Virus record (IMG/VR): IMGVR_UViG_3300022169_000006
Coordinates: 1-45,210 of that record
Length of the DNA: 45,210 bases
Reading direction: 5' to 3' (one strand)
Origin: a virus
A program made the position numbers and the translations under genes. How positions within the stretch are numbered: the first letter of the stretch is position 1; each line of letters starts with the position of its first letter. The notes beneath the pieces were generated by a model. That model was not told where the DNA came from. It saw only the letters and a list, made by a program, of their open reading frames with translations, and ran no database searches. This document shows, piece after piece, positions 29,155-36,398 of the stretch.

Positions 29155-30192
29155 ATGATTAGTGTCGAATCAATAAAAGCATTAGCAAATGGACGTTGGC
29201 CCGAGGTTTATCAGTGGCTAAATATAAGTGTGCCAGCCAACAGAAAGCATGGACCTTGCCCGATGTGTGGCGGCAAAGACCGTTTTCGTATGGATGACAA
29301 GCAAGGCGAAGGCACCTGGATTTGCAACCAATGCGGCGCGGGTGACGGGATATCGCTTGTTCAAGAATATAATAATTGTGACTTTGTGACTGCAATTAAT
29401 CTTTGTGCTGATGCGCTTGGTATTCAAGACTATGATGCAATCAAGCGCCAAGACAACGAACGCAGGTATCAAGCAAAGCAATTACAGCAGTCAGCAGAAG
29501 CAGCCAAACAGAAGCAAGAACAAAACGCGATAACGGCTAGCAAAGCGTCTGAAATCATAGCTCATTGCGATAAAGCGGATTCGATGCACCCTTACCTAGT
29601 CAAGAAGCAGATAAACGTTAACAGCGCGCTACAGTGCTTTAAGCGTGTTGAGGTTGAAACCAAGTCGGGCCGCATGATGAGCATTCAAGGATTTTTAGTT
29701 ATACCGATGATCAACGACAGAAAAAAGCTAGTTAACTGTCAAATTATATCGCCATGCCTGAAATATAAGTTATTTCTGTTGAACGGTCAGACAAAAGGCG
29801 CATTTCACGTGATTGGCAATATCAAAGACGGCCAGCCAATATTAGTAGCCGAGGGATACGCAACAGGCGCAACGGTTCACGAGCTAACAGATATGGCTGT
29901 TGTTGTTGCGTTTACTGCTGATAACCTGCTCATTGTTGTTGAGTCGATTATTTATGACTATCCGCACTCGAAAGTCGTAATCATGGGCGACAACGATTGG
30001 CACTTAGAAGATCCAACCAAATACAAAAAACCACTAAACAAGGGCAAATACAAAGCAGCACAGGCGGCATCCAAAACAGGAGCAAGATTAATGTTTCCTG
30101 ATTGGGCGCGAGGTGTAACAGATTTTAACGATCAATACGTGATACACGGTAAAGGTATTAATATTAATAAGTTGATGGAGATGGTGATATAA
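29155..30192 (+). CDS. Primase with zinc finger and Toprim domain
   Basis: 345 residues from the ATG at 29155 (MISVESIKALANGRWPEVYQ), with GAGG upstream; the longer frame starting earlier lacks support. Zinc finger CPMC at 35-38 and CNQC at 57-60 is the P4/T7-type primase finger. A Toprim fold follows with E233 (VAEGYATG), D279 and D281 (MGDND), the metal ligands. It makes RNA primers. First gene of the rightward replication operon. Confidence 0.85.
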   Translation: MISVESIKALANGRWPEVYQWLNISVPANRKHGPCPMCGGKDRFRMDDKQGEGTWICNQCGAGDGISLVQEYNNCDFVTAINLCADALGIQDYDAIKRQDNERRYQAKQLQQSAEAAKQKQEQNAITASKASEIIAHCDKADSMHPYLVKKQINVNSALQCFKRVEVETKSGRMMSIQGFLVIPMINDRKKLVNCQIISPCLKYKLFLLNGQTKGAFHVIGNIKDGQPILVAEGYATGATVHELTDMAVVVAFTADNLLIVVESIIYDYPHSKVVIMGDNDWHLEDPTKYKKPLNKGKYKAAQAASKTGARLMFPDWARGVTDFNDQYVIHGKGININKLMEMVI

Positions 30193-30198
30193 TCACTG

Positions 30199-30226
30199 TT
30201 GACACGAAACGAATAAACGTTACAAT
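30199..30226 (+). promoter_or_regulatory. Promoter inside the replication operon
   Basis: TTGACA (30199-30204), 16-base spacer, TACAAT (30221-30226), just beyond the primase stop. It would start transcripts for the zinc-finger/endonuclease frames and the helicase. Confidence 0.7.
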
Positions 30227-30238
30227 AGGGGGTAAGAA

Positions 30239-30385
30239 ATGGCTATCGAGAAAAAAACTTGTGAAGAATGTAAAACCAAATTCTACGGAACTGCAAAAGC
30301 AAAATACTGCGGTACAACATGCCGAGTTAGGGCGCATCGTAAGAAAAATATGCGGGAAATGTCAGAAGCTACTTCCAGCAAGTAG
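30239..30385 (+). CDS. Small zinc-finger frame overlapping the GIY-YIG gene
   Basis: 48 codons from the ATG at 30239, with GGGGG upstream, reading MAIEKKTCEECKTKFYGTAK and a second CxxxC (CGTTC). It overlaps the start of the larger zinc-finger frame by 125 bases in another phase. A one-base change in the A5 run at 30344-30348 would join them into one protein with an extra N-terminal finger. It may be the true beginning of the endonuclease gene or a separate short protein. Confidence 0.5.
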   Translation: MAIEKKTCEECKTKFYGTAKAKYCGTTCRVRAHRKKNMREMSEATSSK

Positions 30386-31508
30386 CGAGTTCTTTTGCTC
30401 AAACACGCATTCACATGATGGGCTTTACAGTGTTTGCCACACATGCAGAAAGCAAAAGCTAAAAAGGATCGTTGGCTTAACTAGGTGCGAATCATGCTTA
30501 GACTTAAAGGGTAACGACAATTTCTCCTTAAGTAAGAAAGTATGTAATTCATGCCGCAAAGATAACGGAACGGAACAAAAGGCAGTTATTAGCAAGTCAG
30601 AAGCTAGATTGTTAGGGTTAGCTAAGTATTTTACTGGCACGCCATGCAAAAGAGGCCATGTTGCAGAAAGACTTGTTTCAACTGGTCATTGCGAAACTTG
30701 CAGAAAGCTAAGGAAGAAAGGGCTTCTAGAAAACATTAACAAACCAAAAGGATATTGGTTAATTAAAGAGAATGTATTAAACGAGGCAAAAAAGTACAAA
30801 GATAGACCGGAAATGAAGCTTAAAAACAATCCTGCATATGTTGGACTTTGCAAGCTTGATTTGTGCGTAGAGGCTTTCCCAGCCGACACAAAACCAAACG
30901 GATATTGGACTGTAGAAAGGTGCTTTGAAGCAGCCAAGCTTTATGGTGACATATCTGAATTTTCAACAGGAGAGCACATGCGAGCATACAACATGTTATG
31001 CCGCGAAGGATTAATAACGGAAGCGTCAAAACACATGAGCAGGAAAAGGGTTAGAAACAATCACTGGACAAAGAAAAGCTGCAAAAAAGAGGCTTTAAAG
31101 TATAACACTAGGAACGAATTTAGAAAGTTTGCAAGCGGGGCATACAGTAAAGCCAGTGATGAGTCATGGCTTGATGAGATATGCGCGCACATGGGATGCG
31201 GATACAAAGCTAGCGACACTGTTTATATTTGGAAGGTAGCTGGGTTTTGTGATCTTTATAAAATCGGCCTATCCAACAAAAGAATGTGCGAAAGCAGAAT
31301 TAATATTGTTGCAAAATCTCATGGTTACAAGATCGAAAATAGCTGGGCTTTTACCGTTGGCGTTGAATCTGCTTACATGACAGAAAAAGAATGCCTAAAG
31401 TTTGGCCGCAAGGCTAAGGTGGCTAAAAAAGACGGTTATACAGAGTTTCGCCACTTAACCTGTAAGCAGTTAAACGAATTATTATTAAAACTTGAAAATT
31501 TAAAATAG
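30261..31508 (+). CDS. Zinc-finger / GIY-YIG (T5orf172-like) endonuclease
   Basis: Open frame of 415 codons. Three cysteine fingers: CGKCQKLLPASSEFFC, CESCLDLKGNDNFSLSKKVC, CKRGH...CETC. Then three approximate repeats with GYW/HW, an EA.KY-type helix and AY..., of the kind that accompanies nucleases in phage mobile endonucleases. The last 95 residues start VYIWKVAGFCDLYKIGLSNK, the GIY-YIG/T5orf172 pattern. The only available start is a GTG with a poor site, so this frame may be entered from 30239 by a frameshift or an error. Likely mobile. Confidence 0.65.
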   Translation: MKNVKPNSTELQKQNTAVQHAELGRIVRKICGKCQKLLPASSEFFCSNTHSHDGLYSVCHTCRKQKLKRIVGLTRCESCLDLKGNDNFSLSKKVCNSCRKDNGTEQKAVISKSEARLLGLAKYFTGTPCKRGHVAERLVSTGHCETCRKLRKKGLLENINKPKGYWLIKENVLNEAKKYKDRPEMKLKNNPAYVGLCKLDLCVEAFPADTKPNGYWTVERCFEAAKLYGDISEFSTGEHMRAYNMLCREGLITEASKHMSRKRVRNNHWTKKSCKKEALKYNTRNEFRKFASGAYSKASDESWLDEICAHMGCGYKASDTVYIWKVAGFCDLYKIGLSNKRMCESRINIVAKSHGYKIENSWAFTVGVESAYMTEKECLKFGRKAKVAKKDGYTEFRHLTCKQLNELLLKLENLK

Positions 31509-31521
31509 ACAGGAGTTGATG

Positions 31522-33405
31522 ATGGATATACCAAAACTAGGCAAAATAACCCCGTACCCGTTCCAATGGGACATTGCGCAAAACATGCTAGGCCACATAC
31601 GCAAGGTTTTAAAAGGTGAGATTGAGCCAGAGGCAGCATTTATTAACGGATTTGTCAGTGCTGGTAAAACAATTATCGGCGGCATTATCGCTCGCCACTG
31701 TGAAAAGGTCGGGGCTAGGTTATTAATACTTGCTAGGACTGGCGAGCTTGTTGAGCAAGATAGCGATGAAGTGTGGAATATGGGTGGCAAGTCAAGCGTT
31801 TACAGCGCAAGCCTTGGCGTAAAAAGCACACATTACAACGTTGTTGTTGGAACTGAGGGCACAGTTGCTAATGCGCTAGATACTGACTTTGCAACATGGA
31901 TCCCGCACGTAATATTGATTGATGAATGTCATGAAGTTAATTGGGAAAGCGTGATTAATAATGATGAGTCTCAGTACGCAAGAATAATCAATCACTTTAA
32001 GCGCATTAATCCAAAGGTAGCTATTGTTGGCATGACAGGAACACCATACCGAGGTGTTGAGTCAATCAAGGGGCCTTTTTGGAAAACTGAAATCAAGCTA
32101 ACTGATGGGCAGGCGATTGATAGAAAATTTTTAGTTGATAAAGAATACATTGTCCCAACCATATTCGGTTTTGGTCACGATGACGCACAGTATGACATTA
32201 AAGGATTCGATCCTGAAAACGAGTTAGGCACAAAAGAGTTCAGCGATTCACAGCTAGAAGAAATGCACGCTCAAATGAATATGAGCAACACGCAGGCAAT
32301 TATGCGTGAAGTTCAAGAGGTGATGAAGTCAAGGCATTGCGCAATTATCACTTGTGCAGGTAAAAAGCACTGTGAAGAAGCCGCAAGTTGCTTACCTGAA
32401 GATGAATATGCAATTATCACCGATAGCACTCCGAGTCGAGAAAGGCGGCTGATACTTAAAGGGGCTAAGAATGGCGAGTTAAATAGCCGTGGGACTTTTA
32501 GATATAAGTACCTTGTGCAGGTTAGCGTGCTCACAACTGGCATAAATTTGCCACTTGTTGATACAAGTATAATATTGCGTCGCATTGGCTCTTTAACGCT
32601 TTTAGTTCAGCTATTAGGCCGAGGTATGCGCCTATTAAAACCTGAGCACATCGAAGCAGGCTACACAAAAACAGATCACCTTGTGCTTGATTACACCTCA
32701 ACGATGAGTGCTATGGCCGAGCTATTCAACGATCCAATACTTGAAGAAGCACAACTAAGCCACGCAAAACAAAATGGTGAGTATATAACGTGCCCGATAT
32801 GCAGCACACAAAACAGCGTACATGCAAGGCGATGTATTGGCACTGATACAATCGGCGATCAACCAGATAACCGTTGCGGTCACTGGTGGAAATTTAGGAC
32901 GTGCGACGATGAAGTGATCAACGGAATTAAAATCGGTGTTGGCTGCGGTCATAAAAATGACATTGCGGCACGTGAGTGTAGCAATTGCGGAAAGTATCTG
33001 ATTGACCCCAACGCAAGACTGACAAAAAAACATTACAGTGATGCAGATTGGCGGCCAGTAGTTGGCTGGCATCTTGAGGTTATCGGCAAAAATAACGATG
33101 CAATCAAGGTCACTTACTATTTAGACGTTTACGGCATCGATGGCGAGCAAGAAGTCGCGGAAGTCATTTACTGGGCGATTTTTGCGGGTGGTGCGCATGT
33201 TTGGAAGTCTAAATTCATCGGCAAGCATGTCAAAAAAGGTTTATGGCAAAAAGCTGTTACATGCAAAGACATCAACAAGTTAGTGCAAAAAGACTTGTGG
33301 AAAGACCCGCAATTTATCACACACCGCAAAAACGAAAAAGGACAAAGCATTGTTCACGGCGTAACATTTACGGGCGACACACTTTATACGGACGGCAGCA
33401 AATGA
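31522..33405 (+). CDS. DEAD/DEAH-type helicase with zinc finger
   Basis: 627 residues from the ATG at 31522 (MDIPKLGKITPYPFQWDIAQ), with AGGAG six bases upstream; a nearer ATG at 31519 and TTG at 31516 are alternatives. Walker A GFVSAGKT at 43-50, motif II DECH at 134-137, MTGTP at 171-175 and a later QLLGRGMRL. C-terminal zinc sites CPIC..., and CGHKND...CSNCG. This is a superfamily 2 helicase for replication or recombination. Confidence 0.85.
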   Translation: MDIPKLGKITPYPFQWDIAQNMLGHIRKVLKGEIEPEAAFINGFVSAGKTIIGGIIARHCEKVGARLLILARTGELVEQDSDEVWNMGGKSSVYSASLGVKSTHYNVVVGTEGTVANALDTDFATWIPHVILIDECHEVNWESVINNDESQYARIINHFKRINPKVAIVGMTGTPYRGVESIKGPFWKTEIKLTDGQAIDRKFLVDKEYIVPTIFGFGHDDAQYDIKGFDPENELGTKEFSDSQLEEMHAQMNMSNTQAIMREVQEVMKSRHCAIITCAGKKHCEEAASCLPEDEYAIITDSTPSRERRLILKGAKNGELNSRGTFRYKYLVQVSVLTTGINLPLVDTSIILRRIGSLTLLVQLLGRGMRLLKPEHIEAGYTKTDHLVLDYTSTMSAMAELFNDPILEEAQLSHAKQNGEYITCPICSTQNSVHARRCIGTDTIGDQPDNRCGHWWKFRTCDDEVINGIKIGVGCGHKNDIAARECSNCGKYLIDPNARLTKKHYSDADWRPVVGWHLEVIGKNNDAIKVTYYLDVYGIDGEQEVAEVIYWAIFAGGAHVWKSKFIGKHVKKGLWQKAVTCKDINKLVQKDLWKDPQFITHRKNEKGQSIVHGVTFTGDTLYTDGSK

Positions 33406-33836
33406 TTGAGATATTGCAAAACAAAAACGGGTTAACCATTTATCGACTGATTGATAGGCCAGCCAAAAGCCGCAGCGAAAACAGCGAGCAGGTAGATTTG
33501 AATTTTCATTGCGCTAAATCGTGGCCCAATCACTACCAGGCGATGTGGCACACTGTTAACGAGTCTGGCGCAGGTGGCAGCGCTAGATATGGCGCAGAGT
33601 TAAACAAGCGCGGACGTAAAAAAGGCGTTGCCGATTGGATAGTTGCAGTGCCTAGAAATGGTTTTCACGGCCTATTTTTAGAGCTAAAAAAAGAGGGCAA
33701 AGACGCAAGCCCGATAAGTAAAGAGCAGCGCGAGCATTTACTGTTCCAGCAACAGTTAGACTACAAATGCGTTGTTGCATACGGATATAAAGCAGCACTA
33801 AAAGCAATTGATGATTATATGTTGACACGCTCATAA
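33402..33836 (+). CDS. VRR-NUC domain nuclease
   Basis: 144 residues from the ATG at 33402 (MIEILQNKNGLTIYRLIDRP), overlapping the helicase stop (ATGA); an earlier ATG belongs to the helicase frame. The VRR-NUC core is GVADW (D78), LELKK (E94, K96) and a later KEQREHL with Q109, all in the right order. These nucleases act on branched DNA, here beside the helicase and exonuclease. Confidence 0.85.
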   Translation: MIEILQNKNGLTIYRLIDRPAKSRSENSEQVDLNFHCAKSWPNHYQAMWHTVNESGAGGSARYGAELNKRGRKKGVADWIVAVPRNGFHGLFLELKKEGKDASPISKEQREHLLFQQQLDYKCVVAYGYKAALKAIDDYMLTRS

Positions 33837-33850
33837 TGGGCGTGTACTAT
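33822..33850 (+). promoter_or_regulatory. Strong rightward promoter of the recombination genes
   Basis: TTGACA (33822-33827), 17-base spacer, TACTAT (33845-33850), inside the end of the VRR-NUC gene. It drives the exonuclease and SSB genes. Confidence 0.75.
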
Positions 33851-33883
33851 TCAATTGTTGTTAAATGATGGAGATTACAAACA

Positions 33884-34729
33884 ATGATAACAGTAACAGA
33901 ATATCAAGACGACATGGAGTTGACAGAGGGCTATTACTCTGGCGTTCCAAACGATGTGTATCACGCTCACAACTCAATATCTAAATCTGGTTTAGATATT
34001 ATCGACCGTGACCCGTACCACTTTTTTAACCAGAAACCACGCGAGCAAACAAGACCTATGCAGGTAGGCTCTGCAATCCATGCCGCGATACTTGAGCCAG
34101 ACGTTTTTGCAAATGAATACATGATGCTGCCAACGCTAAAAGACCGACGCCAGCCAGAGTATAAGCAAGCTGTCAAAGCGTATGGAGAGGGTAAAGTTTT
34201 TACCAATGCTGATTGCGAAAATATCGACAACATTCAAAAGGCAGTTTGGAGCAATACAGAAGCCGCTGAGCTACTCAATGCAGATGGATGGTGTGAGTTA
34301 TCGGGTTTTGTTAAAGACCCTGTTAGCGGAGTCATGTGCCGCCATAGATTTGACAAACTAACCAGGGACGGCTGGGCTGTCGATATCAAAAAAACGCAAG
34401 ACGTTCGCAGTGAAGAATTTGCAAAGTCTATTTACAACTATCGCTACCATGTGCAAGATGCGTTTTACCTGGCGCAGTTTGAATGGTTAACAGGTCAACA
34501 ACTCAAAGGTATGAAGTTTATTTGTGTTGAAGAAAAGTGGCCGCACAAAGTAGCGATTTATCAGCTATGCGACATTAGTCGTGAGATTGGTGCGAACCTG
34601 TTTAGATATAATTTAGACACGTATGCAGATTACAAAAATAACGATGTAACACCCACAAACGACACAACAACAGAAATCATATCATTGCCTGAATGGGTAA
34701 TGCGTAGGTATGAAGATGAGATTATTTAA
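33884..34729 (+). CDS. RecE-like PD-(D/E)XK exonuclease (DUF3799)
   Basis: 281 residues starting MITVTEYQDDMELTEGYYSG, with GATGGAG upstream. The start YYSGVPNDVYHAHNSISKSG, MQVGSAIHAAILEPDVF, RFDKLT and the VDIKKTQDV segment match DUF3799, the exodeoxyribonuclease VIII / phage RecE-like exonuclease, with D...(D)xK catalytic residues. It resects DNA ends for annealing-type recombination, together with the proteins that follow. Confidence 0.85.
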   Translation: MITVTEYQDDMELTEGYYSGVPNDVYHAHNSISKSGLDIIDRDPYHFFNQKPREQTRPMQVGSAIHAAILEPDVFANEYMMLPTLKDRRQPEYKQAVKAYGEGKVFTNADCENIDNIQKAVWSNTEAAELLNADGWCELSGFVKDPVSGVMCRHRFDKLTRDGWAVDIKKTQDVRSEEFAKSIYNYRYHVQDAFYLAQFEWLTGQQLKGMKFICVEEKWPHKVAIYQLCDISREIGANLFRYNLDTYADYKNNDVTPTNDTTTEIISLPEWVMRRYEDEII

Positions 34730-34741
34730 GGAGGTTCATTT

Positions 34742-35254
34742 ATGAGGTTTATTAACCTTCCAGAATTAAAGTTACTTAACGAAAGATTTTATATCTGTGA
34801 ACACAACAAGCTTAGGCACAAAAGCAGCGCTGGAGGCGTAATTGTTGGATCTGAAGCTGGCACCCTAGATAAGCAAGGATACATGAGGTTTGTCCTTAAC
34901 GGGAAAAAATACAATAACCACAGGGCCATATACTTTATGCGAACAGGAGAGGACCCTATGGAAATGGAGGTGGATCACATTAACGGAGATAGGCTTGATA
35001 ACTCGCCAGAAAACCATAGGCTAACATCAAGAAAGCAGAACGGAAGAAACAGGGCTCTAAACAAAAACAATAAACTAGGGGTGAAAGGTGTTTACTGGTG
35101 TAAGCGAGACCTAGTTTATAAGGCTTTCATTAGGGTTGACGGGGTAAAAATAAACCTTGGCAATCACAATCAATTAGAAAGCGCAAAGTCAGCATATAAA
35201 TTAGCAGCAAAAAAATATTTCGGCGAATTTGTAAGGAGTGAAGATAATGAGTGA
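34742..35254 (+). CDS. HNH-AP2 homing-type endonuclease
   Basis: 170 residues starting MRFINLPELKLLNERFYICE, with AAGGAGG upstream. HNH core: H60-R61, VDHINGDRLDN at 77-87 (D78, H79) and N91. AP2 domain about 112-162 (KGVYWCKRDLVYKAFIRVDG). HNH plus AP2 is the form of free-standing homing endonucleases. It uses AGA/AGG codons far more than its neighbours and splits a recombination operon, which fits insertion as a mobile gene. Confidence 0.85.
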   Translation: MRFINLPELKLLNERFYICEHNKLRHKSSAGGVIVGSEAGTLDKQGYMRFVLNGKKYNNHRAIYFMRTGEDPMEMEVDHINGDRLDNSPENHRLTSRKQNGRNRALNKNNKLGVKGVYWCKRDLVYKAFIRVDGVKINLGNHNQLESAKSAYKLAAKKYFGEFVRSEDNE

Positions 35255-35831
35255 TGTAACATTTGCGTTAGAAGCAAACAGCCAGCAACTTAACTATGAC
35301 GACATTGCTGACGGTGAAGTGGTAATAACCATTACAAATGTAAACGTTCAGCAGTGCGATCAACCTGTAAGAATATCTTACCATGGATGTCATGGAAGAA
35401 CTTATCGCCCATCAAAGGGAATGATAAGGATATTAGCTGCTGGATGGGGTAGAGACTCTGCTAATTGGATTGGTAAATCTGTAAAGCTTTATGGCGACCC
35501 GTCTGTCAAGTGGGCTGGAAAGGCTTTAGGCGGAATTAGAATTAAAGCTATGTCCGATATCAACCCAAGCGGATTAAACACAATGCTAACTGTTGCGCGT
35601 GGCAAGCGCGAACCGTTCAAAGTCGAATGTCTAAACATGCAGCGCCCGACATACCCGCAAGACAAGTTTGATCAAGTTTTGCCTGCGATGGTTGCACAAA
35701 TTACCGCAGGCAAAATGAGCATTGAGCAAGTTGTCGCTAAGTGCCAGCAAACTGGCGATTTAACACCGCAACAATTGCAAGCGTTAGAGCAAGCTGTGCC
35801 TGTTAGCGCGGACGATGAAGAAATTAATTAA
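35247..35831 (+). CDS. Possible recombination-associated protein
   Basis: 194 residues from the ATG at 35247 (MSDVTFALEANSQQLNYDDI), with AGGAG upstream, overlapping the HNH stop by 8 bases. Beta-rich N-terminus and a helical C-terminus (KMSIEQVVAKCQQTGDLTPQ) with an acidic tail. It lies between exonuclease and SSB, the place of single-strand annealing or mediator proteins. I do not see a definite RecT, Erf or Rad52 motif. Confidence 0.55.
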   Translation: MSDVTFALEANSQQLNYDDIADGEVVITITNVNVQQCDQPVRISYHGCHGRTYRPSKGMIRILAAGWGRDSANWIGKSVKLYGDPSVKWAGKALGGIRIKAMSDINPSGLNTMLTVARGKREPFKVECLNMQRPTYPQDKFDQVLPAMVAQITAGKMSIEQVVAKCQQTGDLTPQQLQALEQAVPVSADDEEIN

Positions 35832-35849
35832 TAACACAAGGAAATAAAA

Positions 35850-36287
35850 ATGTCTCACACAGTATCAGGTTTAATTCGTAAAGCCCCATTTGTTAAAGAT
35901 GGTTGCGGTCAAGATGGCCAGTCTAAAATGTATGTTGTTGAATTGTCAGAAATGACAAAGGATTATCAGACGCAAGAAAAGTCGTACGCAAACTATAAAG
36001 CTATGTTTTTTGCTAAAACAGATGCGGCCAAAGGTTACTACGACAAAGCGTTTGCAGAAGGTTCTTTTGTTGTTGTCTCAAGTGAAAAGCTAAAAGTTGA
36101 ACAACGCGAGCACGATGGCAAAACATATGTATCTTTGATGATGGAAAATGCGCGATTAGAGGGTGCGCATTTTGAAGATGGCCAGCAACCGCAACAGCAA
36201 CAAGGTTATGCGCCGCAACAGCGACCAGCGCCACAGCCTCGAGCGCAGCAAATGCCTGAGTTTGACGACTCGGATATCCCTTTTTAA
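35850..36287 (+). CDS. Single-stranded DNA-binding protein
   Basis: 145 residues starting MSHTVSGLIRKAPFVKDGCG. An OB-like N-terminal part (MYVVELSEMTKDYQT, FVVVSSEKLKVEQREHDGKT) is followed by a long Gln/Pro-rich linker and the acidic tip DDSDIPF, the classical C-terminal peptide of bacterial SSBs. It binds exposed single strands and recruits partner proteins through this tip. Last gene of the operon. Confidence 0.8.
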   Translation: MSHTVSGLIRKAPFVKDGCGQDGQSKMYVVELSEMTKDYQTQEKSYANYKAMFFAKTDAAKGYYDKAFAEGSFVVVSSEKLKVEQREHDGKTYVSLMMENARLEGAHFEDGQQPQQQQGYAPQQRPAPQPRAQQMPEFDDSDIPF

Positions 36288-36309
36288 TCTGATTTAAACT
36301 GGAAAAAAT

Positions 36310-36330
36310 AGCCCTCGTGTGAGGGCTTTT
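36310..36330. terminator. Bidirectional terminator at the operon end
   Basis: AGCCCTC, loop GTGT, GAGGGCT then TTTG; the other strand continues ATTTTTTCC. It ends the SSB operon and the tail-fibre operon, which converge here. Confidence 0.8.
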
Positions 36331-36398
36331 GTAAATAAAATGATTATATCTATTATGCTGCTTCACATTGTTGTCATCTGTTAGTATTACCAGTTAAT

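Noticed and set aside
28830-36290. Lysogeny functions
   Set aside because: Integrase, excisionase and repressor motifs were looked for in all large frames and were not seen; small helix-turn-helix genes alone do not show lysogeny.
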